Assembly: GCA_964017195.1 (NCBI GenBank)
Contig: OZ024889.1
Span: forward strand, 58,289,574-58,353,573
DNA length: 64,000 nt
Source of the DNA: Siderastrea radians
Taxonomy: Eukaryota > Cnidaria > Anthozoa > Scleractinia > Rhizangiidae
Direction: 5' to 3'
Shown piece by piece: positions 1 through 13,000 of this stretch; position 1 is the stretch's first letter; each line of letters begins with the position of its first letter. Position numbers and translations under genes: made by a program. The notes beneath the pieces are model-generated. The model searched no databases and was not told where the DNA came from. It saw only the letters and a list, made by a program, of their open reading frames with translations.

Positions 1-1271
1 GCCATGGACTCCAACCTGGGTGAACCAGGAAAATATATCAACATTTGTCTAAAATTCTGTCTTAAAATGGTTGTTATGTTGCATATCCCAGAAGCACTCA
101 GGCATATGGTGATGCCATGGACTCCAACCTGGGTGAATCAGGAAAATATATCAACATTTGTCTAAAATTCTGTCTTAAAATGGTTGTTATGTTGCATATC
201 CCAGAAGCGCTCAGGCATATGGTGATGCCATGGACTCCAACCTGGATGAACCAGGAAAATATATCAACATTTGTCTAAAAATTCTGTCTTAAAATGTTTG
301 CATATCCCAGAAGCGCTCAGGCATGCGTTGATGCCATGGACTCCAACCTGGGTGAACCAGGAAAAGATATCAACATTTGTCTAAAATTCTGTCTTAAAAT
401 GTTTGTTATGTTGCATATCCCAGAAGCGCTCAGGCATATGGTGATGCCATGGACTCCAATCTGGGTGAACCAGAAAAAGATATCAACATTTGTCTAAAAT
501 TCTGTCTTAAAATGTTTGTTATGTTGCATATCCCAGAAGCGCTCAGGCATGCGTTGATGCCATGGACTCCAACCTGGGTGAACCAGGAAAAGATATCAAC
601 ATTTGTCTAAAATTCTGTCTTAAAATGTTTGTTATGTTGCATATCCCAGAAGTGCTCAGGCATGCGTTGATGCCATGGACTCCAACCTGGGTGAACCAGG
701 AAAAGATATCAACATTTGTCTAAAATTCTGTCTCAAAATGTTTGTTATGTTGCATATCCCAGAAGCGCTCAGGCATGCGTTGATGCCATGGACTCCAACC
801 TGGGTGAACCAGGAAAAGATATCAACATTTGTCTAAAATTCTGTCTCAAAATGTTTGTTATGTTGCATATCCCAGAAGCGCTCAGGTATACGGTGATGCC
901 ATGGACTCCAACCTGGGTGAACCAGGAAAATATATCAACATTTGTCTAAAATTCTGTCTTAAAATGGTTGTTATGTTGCATATCCCAGAAGCGCTCAGGC
1001 ATATGGTGATGCCACGGACTCCAACCTGGGTGAACCAGAAAAAGATATCAACATTTGTCTAAAATTCTGTCTCAAAATGTTTGTTATGTTGCATATCCCA
1101 GAAGCGCTCAGGCATATGGTGATGCCATGGACTCCAACCTGGGTGAACCAGGAAAAGATATCAACATTTGTCTAAAATTCTGTCTCAAAATGTTTGTGTT
1201 ATGTTGCACATCCCAGAAGTGTTCAGGCATACGGTGATGCCATGGACTCCAACCTGGGTGAACGAGAAAAG
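1..1271. repeat. 113-bp minisatellite array, about 11 copies
   Basis: The unit begins with GCCATGGACTCCAACCTGG and recurs at 1, 114, 227, 333, 446, 559, 672, 785, 898, 1011, 1124 and 1239, so the period is 113 bp with one 106-bp and one 115-bp unit. Copies differ at only a few sites, for example GAACCAGGAAAA with TATATC or GATATC. The array probably continues to the left of the window. Because 113 is not a multiple of three, the open frames here (294-497, 716-949, 829-1062, 1055-1237) are periodic artefacts and not genes. Confidence 0.97.
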
Positions 1272-2263
1272 GTATTCAAATGCGCGTGTCAACTCAATTA
1301 TGTTATTTTTACTACAGAGTGTATAACAGGGCTTCTTGTTCACTTGTTTATTTTCTTACGAAAGAGTTCATAGATGTTTAGTTTATTTATTTCGTTAAGG
1401 ACCTCTTTGAAAACCGCATTTGTGAAAGAGCTACTTTTCTTTAAAAATAAATATAAACGTGGCGTACGCTTACAGCAGCAGCTCATCAGGCGCGGCCCAC
1501 GTTTCCACGTGGCAGGCGATTTTGGCGCTCGCTGCTGCTGTGTTTTTTTCGCTCGATTATCCCTGAAAGGAGAGATTGCGAGCGAGCGGACGCAAGCGTT
1601 TACCTTATCTAAAGAAACGATCGAAGGAATAACTTACCTCGTTGTACGCTTATTTCGCTAGACTACCAGTTACATGTTACAGTGGATTCCTCTCATTACC
1701 TGAAGACGTTTCGCCGTAGTGATTTCTAGTCTGTACTGCATTGTTTGTAGGTAATTTTCCCCGATATCACGCTTTGCTTGCTTTACATTTGTAACGTGGA
1801 ATGGCAAAAGCAACACCAAATAAGAAACAGCTCTTCTTTGATAACTCTCCGATCAGAAAGATCAGAAAGCCCCCCACGTCTGCGAGCTGGTACTTGGCAA
1901 CTTCGTTCATAAAACTTGCCAGTGAACGGACTACACTGAAACGCCGCATTTCACACATCTTCTAATTTAGTTAAAAACACTCCCTGAAGCGCTTGTAGAG
2001 AGCTCGAACCCGCCGATTATCGAGAGCATCCATTCGCAGAAGGAAAGGAGTGAAAGATTGAATAATCGAATTTTACCGCTCTTGTCAAAATATTTATGAA
2101 ATCCAACCTCTTTAGAACTTTAAGTCGAAAGAGCCCGATGGAAACGCTGCGGGTGTGAAACCGCAAGTCAAATAAGGTGACGGCCAACTTGCAAGCCCAT
2201 GACGTCACTCCCTAGCAACCAGACCTTGGGAATTTTTAAACTTCCGGTTCTCTCTGGCTCGTG
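1272..2263. other. No recognisable gene
   Basis: About 1 kb of unique-looking sequence. A 95-codon open frame at 1374-1661 (+) has no recognisable domain and no sign of exon structure. I see nothing to annotate. Confidence 0.5.
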
Positions 2264-3570
2264 ATGTCCTAAAAGAAAGTAAATTGCTTTCATTAAAATC
2301 GAAAGTGAATACAATATCAAATATTAAAACGGTGGTTTTCTCTACACTTTGGTGTGGATTCATTTTTCTAAGCCTTCCTCTGACGCAGACACTATTAGTT
2401 ACACCTCATCTTATTCATACATGTGCCCTATTGCAAGGGACTTTACCAATGCCGACTGAGTTGAAACTGGCCTCGCCCGAGCTTGCTGATTCTCGACAAA
2501 ACGAAAGCTATTTGAGCTATTTTAATGCTATACAGTCATATTCGTATACTTTCACTACTCTGCTTAGCTTATAAATTGGATCTTATGTTGACTAGTTGCA
2601 TCAACTATCAAGATCAATTGCACCCTCCGATCCAGAATCCTCCACCAACTGGCGTTTTTACAAGTTGATGGCTTGTTCTGAATAGGTGCAGGAGCTGGAC
2701 AGCACTGGCTGCAACACATATCCAGCATCGACTGAATGAACAGCATGAACAGTAAAGACGTCATGGTTGATCCACGGCTTATTCAAAGTACCTGCACTTA
2801 CCAAAATAAAACGTTAATAGTTAAAGCGGAGTAAAAACGCGTAAGCAGACAAATAGTATATGGAAGAACATTGTCAAAGAAATTGTATTGTAATTGCTCT
2901 TTTGCAAATTTGCGTGATAATAGTTCATATTTGTTAGCGACAATCGCCTGCAGCAAAGTTGAGAACAAACAAATTCTACACGCAAATTTCTCACACAGGA
3001 AGAGTATCTAATTCACAGTGTGTTTCACATCTTTAGTGGTCCGTGTTGCAAAAGACGCTTCATGTGATCAATGTACTTTTTTTCATCGTCTACTGGAGTT
3101 CAGTTTCATGATAATCATCATTGTTCAAAAATAACTTGTACAGGTTATTTCTGTTTTTAAACTATTGAAAACAATGTGTTATCTGCGCGATTTCCCCCGA
3201 CTGAGTTCTTTAACTTCAATTTAAGGTGATTTTAAGAAGGGATTTACGAAAGTAGAGAATTAAATGCAATGATATACCTTTCTATCCAGTGGATTAATAG
3301 AGTATTACGACGAATCCAACAACCAGCGATTGAATGAGTTTTAACTTACACAGCAGAGCCGTTAATTTTACTTTGAAAAATTTATAACCAACAGCTGAAC
3401 AAATATGTCATTTGCTCTAGTTTAGATTCGATGTAAATGAATTCGTGGGCCGAGCTTTGAAAACAGTGAAATCAATCACGGGTATCACTGAAAGGCTTTT
3501 CCAAGTCACACAAAAAAAGAAAACATATTTGTGGTAGAAATCATTTTCTGTAAATTTGGCCGTTAGTAAT
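2264..3570 (-). repeat. Partial duplicate of the 10.35-10.65 kb and 13.6-14.7 kb regions
   Basis: Positions 2264-2600 match the intron just upstream of exon 4 of the 10-kb gene (10352-10660). Positions 2700-3570 match the first exon and 5' flank of that gene (about 13840-14712). The match stops exactly at the splice acceptor of exon 4, so exon 4 itself is absent. The homology picks up again at about 6895, after a 3.3-kb block found only in this copy. Confidence 0.85.
2622..2764 (-). pseudogene. Chimeric dead first exon of the CC-module family
   Basis: The frame starts at 2764 with the family signal peptide (MTSLLFMLFIQSMLDMCCS). It then jumps, directly after one cysteine, into the CPAPAP...STCKN...WW...LD end of a later exon; the intervening module is missing. 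The junction lies in TGCTG-type codons for cysteine that occur in both parents, which suggests unequal recombination. The splice donor at the end is destroyed: the functional gene has AG|GTAGGT at 10996, and here it reads CG|GAGGGT. No downstream module exon follows. It is a relic, but it shows how modules are lost or swapped. Confidence 0.8.
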
Positions 3571-4955
3571 GACAATAATAACATCCAGCCACAAATTCTG
3601 AGCGGGTATTTTTTACTTCTTCACAGGCCACGGGAGGGTGGAGTGGGGGTTAATATAGCACCTCCAGCTATCATGGAATTCTCGATTTCTCTAAATCTCG
3701 CATTGATATAAAAGTAATCAGCATCAATCTTAAAACGCTTTAAAAATATGTACATATAAATATACAAGCCAAGGCGCATGAGTTAATAATTTTTGGTTGA
3801 AAGAACACAGTTTAACAATATAAAAGTTAATAATTTCTATTAAAACAAAAGCAAAAAATCCAAAGTTTTACAACCGTTCCTGTCAAAATATGGTTGCCAT
3901 GGAAAGAATAAATTCCAAAAACAATGACACTATGCTACGGGGCTTTCGCTGGTGTTTTGTCAAAACTGTTTTCAGTTTTTGTTTTAAGGTTTAAGTTTTT
4001 TTTAAGAAACAGCGGCACTTTTTTGCCCTACAACGTGAAAGCCGGCGTGGATCAAGTGTTCGCAAGAAATTTCTTGGCTTGGTTTCATTGAATTTCTTTT
4101 GTCTGTCCCTTTGTATGACTAATGCAAACAAGATCGCAATGAAATTTTAACCTGATTGCAGCTTATTTTTTATCAAGTAACTAAACTGATTTCTACTAAA
4201 AAAACAAACAAACAAAGAGAGTAGTTACTTCGAGGGCACAGGCGGGGCAAGTACCCCGGCTTTTGTCGCTTGCATAAGACATAAGCCAAAGAGGAAGCCT
4301 GCTTGCGAGATAAATTTCACTGCAATATTTGCTACTGTTTATTCGATCTTGTTGACGTGACTGGACATGGAAGGCCATCGGGGCATCGCTTCGCTGGATC
4401 CTGGGCATACATCAAAGTAGCATTAACCTGGGTATTGAGCATTTCCGCTGCTTTACGTGGTTCTCGGTTTGTTCTGTGTAAATTTTCCTGGACCACCAGC
4501 GTGAATGATTCTGAGATATCAATACTGGTTCAAGCCGGCGCGCGTTGGGTGGGATGTGTACATCAGCTGGGTTTATATTTAATTTCACGCCGGGTGACCC
4601 TTTATAAAACAAAGTTTCCGCAAGAGCGGAGTTATCAAGAACCGTAACGTTAGAGGAAGAATGAAAGTCTTCCATAACACCTTTGCGTAACCTAACCTCT
4701 GTCGTAACGTTAACTATTATTTACATTCTAGCGTCTCCGATAAAAAAGGGGTTGCTTGTTGATTCTGATTAGGTTCTGCTCATGTACAGATTACGAGCAA
4801 TCTCTGTTTTCGCTTAGGGACAGTCGATCAATTTAAAAAGAACGCGAGCCAGCGCGAAAATCGCCCGCTGCGTAGAATCGTGACGCGCGCACGATTGATT
4901 CCCTTGGACATTTATATGCTGCGAAAGCAAAATTAGCCGTACAAAGCAGATTAAT
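3571..4955. other. No recognisable gene; start of copy-specific 3.3-kb block
   Basis: This is sequence present here but absent between 14712 and 14725 in the sister duplication. The overlapping open frames at 4303-4647 (+) and 4412-4675 (-) carry no recognisable domain. Confidence 0.5.
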
Positions 4956-5635
4956 TTTAGCCATACCCTTGGGTATATGCTTTGTAAAGGAGCACAGAGC
5001 AGATCAATGCAAAGGCAAAATTAACCGTACCCTTAGGTATGTGCTACCTAAAAAGGCACAGAGCAGATTAAGCGAAGGGAAAATTAACTGAACCCTTGGG
5101 TATGTGCTACCTAAAAGGGCACAGAGCAGATTAACGCGAAGGCAAAATTACTTGTTCCCTTGGGTATGTGCTACCTAAAAGGGCACAGAGCAGGTTAATG
5201 CGAAGGCAAAATTACTTGTGTCCTTGCATGGGTATGTGCTACCTAAAAAGGCACAGAGCAGATTAATGCGAAGGCAAAACTACCGTGTCCTTGGGTATGT
5301 GCTACCTAAAAGGGCCGAGGCAGATTAATGCGAAGTAAAAATTAACTGAACCCTTGGGTATGTACTACCTAAAAGGGCACGGAGCAGATTAATGCGAAGG
5401 CAAAATTACTTGTGTCCTTGGGTATGTGCTACCTAAAAGGGCACAGGGCAGATTAATGCGCAGGAAAAATTAACTGAACCCTTTGGTATGTGCTACCTAA
5501 AAGGGCACAGGGCAGATTAATGCGAAGGCAAAATTACTTGAGTCCTTGGGTATGTGCTACCTAAAGGAGCACAGAGCAGATTAATGCGAAGGCAAAATTA
5601 CCTTTATCTATGTGTATATGCTTCCTAAAAGAGCA
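4956..5635. repeat. 64-bp tandem repeat, about 10-11 copies
   Basis: The unit contains GGTATGTGCTACCTAAAAGG followed by GCACAGAGCAGATTAATGCG and AAGGCAAAATTA. The TATGTG motif recurs near 4973, 5037, 5101, 5165, 5233, 5296, 5359, 5423, 5487, 5551 and 5614, giving a period of about 64 bp. The outer copies are the most diverged. Two variants of the spacer (ACTGAACC and ACTTGTGTCC) alternate in part of the array. Confidence 0.93.
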
Positions 5636-6894
5636 CTGTGATTCAACTCGAAGTTTATCCCGCCAAAACTACACGGTGAGTCACAGTTCAAAGCAATTCC
5701 TTTTACCGCTTCAATAACAGGGCCAAATTTTGAGGATCGAGCCAACCCGTCTTTCGCACACTCTCGCTGCCGAGGCAATCTGGCATAAAGCTCAAACGAC
5801 GACACAACAAAACTATGGCTTGGTTGTCTGAAGTCACAAGTTGGTTGAAGTCACAACCTCGCTTGGCGGGCTTCCGATGTATTGATGCTAGAGTGTATTT
5901 CGTCAGGAAAGTAGTGAAAATTTCGCTCTTAGCAAATTCATCTTAAGCCTTAAGCCGTAGGCAAGTTTAGTGACTACATACCAGTGCTTTCCTGGGTCCC
6001 GATTATAGCCAGTAACTCTGGAAACATGCGGAAAGCTACCAAGGATACTCGGACGACGCGCGATCGACGCCATAGCTCTATTTTATTGAGCCTACCAGTG
6101 ACACAGTAAACTCATTGTCCTCTGTAGATTGTTATTTCCGCTGAAGTAGAACATTAATGATTTTGTAGCCTTTTAACTTATTAGTCTTCAACACCAATCA
6201 GATCTACGAATTGAGTCTCTTCCTGTGTGAAAGCTATGTATATGTTGTACATTGAAGTATGGTACATGGTAGACAATTGATTGTGGCTGGGAGGGATAAT
6301 TGATGAGGGAACGTCATCAAACAGATCAAACTCAGGTCAAACTGATTGGCGAGCCCGGTTTGCGAGTACATTATTAGTGTTCGGTGTACACCGGGTGTAC
6401 AAAACGTCGAATTTCAATTTCACACGAAAGTTGAAATGCATCGCAAAATACTACCTTGTCACAAACAGAAATGTATGCCAGGTTCTATTTGACTTGTCCC
6501 CGTACGAAATACAGTACTCTGTTTCCCAGTGTATAGTCATTTCAAAACTATAAATAATGCGTACATCAAGGCATAGATTTTGTCGTTCGTTGTGTAGACC
6601 GTCAATCAAAACAGACAAGTTTTGGTTTCAAAATATACCCGCACACATCTAAATCATGCGTTTTGTTACTGACCGAAGAACATAGTTGGCGAAATGTATT
6701 GCCGACAGTGATTGCACAGGCATATACTTGATGTGTAAATTAACATGTTACAGTAGAATGTCAATTTATTATACCACCCGTGGAACCGAACTAACCGCAA
6801 GATCATTAGTAGATTGACAGAACTTCGCGCCTTGAATTACTTCTTGCTGTGAAATCCTGAGCTCACCAAAGCTCCCCATGTTTAGGAAATGAAA
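5636..6894. other. No recognisable gene
   Basis: The rest of the copy-specific block. The short frames at 5608-5805 (-) and 6281-6553 (+) show no family features. Confidence 0.45.
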
Positions 6895-7680
6895 ACTGTG
6901 TCTAAAAAATGTGCCAACGTTCCAACGTTCCAACATTTCTGAAAACAAAAGTGTAAAAAGTTCCCAACAGTTGCGGCGACGAAGTAAAGTAAGTATCAAC
7001 CACCTCAAAAAAGCACCAAGAAAGAGTAAAAATAAATCTTCATTCTAAAGCAAACGAAACTCTTTTTCATATAAAAAAGCTATGCACTAGAGCCCGCTTT
7101 GATAGAGAGGATAAACGCAACTCGGAAATGGACTACTTAACAATGTTGAGCATGTCCAAACCAAGATCAGAATGACTAGATTCCAGGACACTCGCGCTCT
7201 ATGACAACGGCGAGATGGCATCCACTTTTTTTCTTTCTTAGTTAAGTACAACAATTATTTCCCCCCTTTCGTCACTTTAAAGGTACAAAAGAAGAGCTGA
7301 GCTGTTTTGGGTCTCTGTATGATTTGGTAGAGATATTCTACTATGGACCAGCACAAAGAAAACTCCAAACGGGTGATTAAACGAGACGGATTGATTTGTG
7401 CAATGTTGAGTGCAAGACAGATTACTCGAAGAAATAAATACACTCTTGCATTTTGCCTCTTCAGTGATCCTAAATGATTGTTACTGTTTCAAACAGAAGG
7501 AATTCAAGGTAAGGCCTATGTCACACTGAGCATTTTTTCTTGTAAGTTGCCTCGAATGGTTGCCAAACAAGTTGTAGGAAAGGTTGCTTAGTGTAGCATA
7601 CCCTGCAACGAACGTTAATTCTTGCATTTTTTTGTTACCACAATCGTTGTGAAAAGTGGAAGGCGGTTCTTACATAACGA
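6895..7680. repeat. Diverged duplicate of 14725-15550
   Basis: Runs such as ATGTGCCAACGTTCC, AAACGAAACTCTTTTTCATA and ACCACAATCGTTG appear in the same order in both places. This block continues the duplication that begins at 2264, so the sister regions are about 2.3-7.7 kb and 10.3-15.6 kb. Confidence 0.85.
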
Positions 7681-8064
7681 ATGGTAAGTCTTGCAAGAAC
7701 CGAAAAAAACCGCTTACAAGCCTCGTTTCTTCGTCTCTCTCTCCTCGTCTTCCGGCTTTTTGAGCATCGCAGTCATTTCCCTACAATATTTCCGGTATGC
7801 GACTTCCGGTACCTTGGCCATTTTCGTTTCTTGTCAACTTCAAACCGGGAGAAACGAGATCAAGGAAACGAGCTGGGTTGGATTCATTTTTGTGCGCTTC
7901 GATTCACTTCCGTGCTGTTCGATTAACTTTTGGCCACTTCGATCTTTTGTTGATATATTTCGCTCCATCTGTAATCGTTTTAAGTTATTACGTGTACTTC
8001 AATGCGTTCGAAATAAATTTAATACTTCTTCAACGTTTGCGGATTTTTGGAACTAATTTTGGGG

Positions 8065-8125
<61 letters not shown>

Positions 8126-10073
8126 TATTTACCCTTTTTTTTCTATTCGATGTAAATGTGAAAGAATTTGACTGTTGCAATGCGATTTCGACATAAAAGT
8201 TTAATTTTCCGATTTGTGTGTGTAGAGAACGACCATCTTTTTTTTATTTGTTTTGAAGATTTTGTTCGTAAGGGAACGCCATAGCAAATTGAGGAAGTTC
8301 TGATTAATTGATTGGGTAAGTATACTCACAGTGATCTTAGGTCGATGATAAATTTGTGTTAACGTGTGTTATTTAACAAAGAATAATGCTGAAGGTCATC
8401 GTAACATTCGAATATTCAAACGAAACCAAAAAACATGATAATGGGCTGACTTAAATTGAAACGAGAAACATTTTGATTTTAATGATTGATTTAAGTTGAC
8501 AGAACTATAAAGCATGTTTGGAGAACAAATCAGTACACCTTTCATTTGTAGACCTATCGTAATATTAGGCAGAATGGACAGAATTGGCTCGATGCATAGA
8601 TTTCTGCTCTTCCATTCGAAATAGAAGTAGCAGTTCTTAAAGTCCACTGTTCATGGAGAAGCGCATGCGCGAGCGGAACGGTTCAAACACAAATTGTACG
8701 GGTCGACACTAAATTCGAACTGAGCTTATGGTGGAAAAATCCGTTGAAATCGCGCCCTAATTGGACATCCGCTCTTCGCTGTCCACTTTTTGTAGTCTCT
8801 ATTTCCTGTTGTAAATATTAATTCGATTTTTATAATGTAGAAAGTGATTAAGCAGCCGAAATCGGCATTTTAGTCAATGGATGGTCAGAAGAGACGTCGT
8901 GGTAGACTGGCGACGGGAGGGCAGAACACATTACATTCACGAGATTGAAGAATCCTTGAGTCTTAATTACGAACCAGCATTCTAACTGTTGAGGAATTAA
9001 GAAATGGCAAATCGTTAAGAACTACAAACAGACCATCACAAGAAGGTCAAACAATAACCTTTGTCCGAATTGCTGCTGGAGATCTATCAGTTGGATGCTA
9101 GTAGTTCGCCATAAGACAACAGAGGTGCAATGTTTTAACTCCAAGAATTCTATTTCTATTTTAACCACAACCACGAAAGTGGAGTTAAAACGACAGCGCC
9201 AGAAGCTGTAGCTTCTTTATGATCAAAAGAGAGTCTCAGAATAATTAATTTGGATCTGACATCCGTGATAAAGAAAGATACATGTCTTGCAGATAACCGC
9301 AAGCAAACATCAAATTACGTATTAAGAAACTCGTGGATCCTTTCATAAATTAAACGTCACTCTTTTAAGCGGCTTTTAGGAATCTTGCAATTAAACTGAG
9401 CCCAAAAACCTAACTAGTTGCCAAAGAACTAGCACACACAGAAGCACAAAAATTTCAAACGGCTCTAAGAACATCAAACACGCCAATTAGTATCACAGCT
9501 TGAGGTTTCTCCCGGATCAATAGGTCAACCACGCAATTTCGCTGTATCGCCTTCAAATCATCTTGATCAAAGGGAGAAATCTTGATCAAAGGGACAAAGC
9601 TGTTACGATTGTACATGAGCAAGCTCTATTTTGAAGGTTGGAATAACTTCAACAACTAGCAACAGTCGTGCGTGGCCTGTCATTTCACATACTATCGACA
9701 ACAAGTTATAACAATTTACCACCGTATCCCGCCACGCCAGAGTTGTGAACGCGCTTCTAATTGGTCTAAAACAATTATCTTGACAGCGCTTAAGTCATCG
9801 CTCGCACATGCGCTGAACCGTGAAACTCTTCCTATAATCTATGATGTTTCAAAGACAACCTGTGAAAGTGTCTATATTCATCCTGTATTCATCACATTTG
9901 ATCTTTAAAATGTGTTAAAGATAGACATTTGAATCATAGGTTTAATTTATGATTTGTCAGTATAATCTCATTAAACGTCAAACAGTTTTGTACTGATTTA
10001 ATAATGATAAAACACTGAGTTCTGCATCACATTTGGTCAAAAAATAAAACCAGTTATGCTTATGCTTGCAACT
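7681..10073. other. No recognisable gene
   Basis: Three overlapping + strand frames at 7681-8171 run through plain sequence into an ATCA microsatellite, and nothing in them resembles a protein family. From 8124 to 10073 I see no exon-like sequence. A minus-strand ATTAAA (9997-10002) lies about 75 nt after the stop codon of the next gene and could be its poly(A) signal. Confidence 0.45.
8069..8123. repeat. (ATCA)n microsatellite
   Basis: About 13 uninterrupted ATCA units. Confidence 0.97.
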
Positions 10074-13000
10074 TTAACCGATAGACATCTTGCAACAAAA
10101 TAGCCACTCAATGCACCCCAGGGTATCGCAGCCTCCCTTATAGATTCCAGCCACGTAATAACCACGTTTTTTGCAACCGCTGAGCCCTATGTTGTCAAAG
10201 GAAGCCCAGATATTCTCGCTGTAGCAGTCTTCGTACTTATCAGGAAACGTGTTCGGTTTACAGCACTTAGCCTCTTCAATGTGATGCACCCAGCCTTCAC
10301 CGCTGTTCCGATAGAGACCTTGCAGAAAGTAACCAGTTGGACAAACGGCCCAGACATTCGTCCTAAAAGAAAGTAAATTGCTTTCATCAAAATCGAAGGT
10401 TTTTCTCTACACTTTGGTGTTGATTCATTTTTCTAAACCTTCCTGACTGACGCAGACACTATTGGTTACACCTCATCTTATACATACTAGTACCGTATTG
10501 CAACGGCCTTTACCAATGCCAACTGAGTTGAAACTGGCCTGGCCCGAGCTTGCTGACTCACTTGACAAAACGAAACTATAATGCTAATGCTATACAGTCA
10601 TATTCGTACTCTTTCACAGCTCTGCTTATAACTCGGATGTTATGTAGACTAGTTGCATCAACTATCAAGATATAAAACTCAGGAAAGATACACTTCTTCC
10701 AAACCTCCCCACTTGTACTCCCCCCAGACTCTCAAAAAAAAAAATCATCAGTAATATATTCAATGTATAATTTGCTAAATTAGTAATATTGCCTTGTAAC
10801 GTTGAGTGCCCCCGGGTCCCCAATTTCTAAAATAAGTTATCAGTTCAATGTAATCAGTGTATTCATGGTAATTTATGTATTATTTGTTAACTAAGCAATA
10901 TTGCCTTGTAATCAATTTATGTAATGTTCAGTGTGCTTAACTGTTAACAAAGTATTAAAAAAAATCAACTATCAACTGAAGATAAGTTGCACCTACCTAT
11001 CCAGAATCCCCCACCAATTGGCGTTTTTACAAGTTGATGGCTTGTTCTGATTTGGCGCAGGAGCCGGACAGCACTTTGCTTCCTCAAGTAAATAGATCTT
11101 CTCTTGTGGACCACCATTTCTATTTCTCCACAGCCCGGTAATGTAGTGTGTTGACGAGTCACACTTGACCCATCCTTTTCTGTCAAACCCTGCCCACCAG
11201 TTGGCCATTTTGCAGCCATCGTACATACTGCAGCACTTGAACTTTTCGATACAATACAGTTTGTCGCAATTGCCTTTATAGAAACCTGCCATGTAATACC
11301 CATCTCCACATTTACTCAAGCCTTTTTTGTCGAAGGATGAGCCAATGTCGTCAGCGTTGTAGCAATGGAGGTAACTATTTGGCAGATTGTTGGGTTTACA
11401 GCAGCGACCTTCCTCGATGTGGTGGAGCCACTTTCCGTCATTACGATATAATCCCTGCATAAAATATCCATCTGGACAAACAGCCCAACGGTTGTTGCTG
11501 AAGAAAAAGAAATGAGAGAATTTTTTCCTTGTTGCGAGTTTAATACTTCAAACGGATTCCAAGAAGCCTACATTATTTGCTTTAGCATCACAATGCAATC
11601 ACAACATGAGTGATTTTTCTTTGTAAATTGTTAGTTACTGTTGTTATGTGCACCCTGAAGATCCATTCCACCAACCTATCAAGAGTTCCCATCATGTGTC
11701 TCTTTGACGGATTGATGGTGCGTTTAAATTTGAAGAAGGAGACATTATTGATCCTAGCAGCAGGCAGGATGCTTGGCAGAATGAACTTGGTAAATACTAT
11801 ATTACAAATAACCACGACTCTCCATGCAGTAGCTCAGTGGCCTGTTCCAGGCGTTCCGATCCGATGAAGGCGCGCGAGCGAAAAATGGTATTTTTCGTTC
11901 CCGCGCCACTGTCTTAACGCCTGGAACAGGCTAGTGGCTCAGCGTTAGAGCATCTGACTCGAATCCGAACGGGGTACGGAAAGTCGTAGGTTCGGTTCCC
12001 TTCAGGACTCATATTTCTTACCGTTAGCAGCAAGTGATACCCATGATGAGCCTGCTCTTTAACCAACGATGGACAGTGATGTCATTTGAACGTTAAAACA
12101 GATACTTGGCATGGTGAACTAGCTTGTTCAACGAAATGGTACATTACCATTTTCCGTTTATAAATGTTTGAAATATAGAATAGCATTAGAACGAAAGAGC
12201 CTAGCGAGTTTCCTCGGCAGCATGGCCAGCTACTCATATGGTCATTGAACACTTATTTGTGTAATAGCAAAGGTTTAATGATCTCGAACTAACGCTTCTA
12301 ACCTGTCTAAAACTCCCCACCAGTTGGCATTCAAGCATGTCGATGGTCGGTTTTCATTTGGTGAGGGAGCCTTACAGCAACTTCCTTCTTCGATGAGGAA
12401 TATTCCATCGTTGGATCCCCAGTTGTCGTTTCTATAAAGACCGGTCAGGTACTCAGTAGAGTAACCACATTTCACCCATCCTTTTCTGTCGAATGCACCC
12501 CACCAGTCGGCCATTTTGCAGCCATTGTACATACTACAGCACTTGAACTTTTCGATACAATACAGCTTGTCGCAATTGCCTTTATAGAAACCTGCCATGT
12601 AATACCCATCTCCACATTTACTCAAGCCTTTTTTGTCGAAGGATAAGCCAATGTCGTCAGCGTTGTAGCAATGGAGGTAACTATTTGGCTGATTGTTGGG
12701 TTTACAGCAGCGACCTTCCTCGATGTGGTGGAGCCACTTTCCATCATTACGATATAATCCCTGCATAAAGTATCCATCTGGACAAACAGCCCAACGGTTG
12801 TTGCTGAAGAAAAATAATTGGGAGAATTTCTTTCCTTGTTGCGAGTTTAATCTTTTAAACCGACCCAAGAAGCCTACATTATTTGCTTTAAGCAATCACA
12901 ATGCAAGCACAAAAATGAGTGATTTTCGTTGTAAATTGTTGTTTACTGTTGTTATGTGCACCCTGAAGATCCATTCCATCTATACCTATCAAGAATTCCC

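Noticed and set aside
294..1237. Overlapping open frames with repeated peptides in the left array
   Set aside because: They arise from the 113-bp minisatellite, which shifts frame at every unit; there is no splice or codon evidence for a gene.
1..1271. Possible CRISPR-like regular repeat
   Set aside because: Whole units are repeated head to tail with no unique spacers, and the context is eukaryotic.
7681..8171. Three long overlapping plus-strand frames
   Set aside because: They read through an ATCA microsatellite and share no features with known proteins; three frames open at once points to chance.
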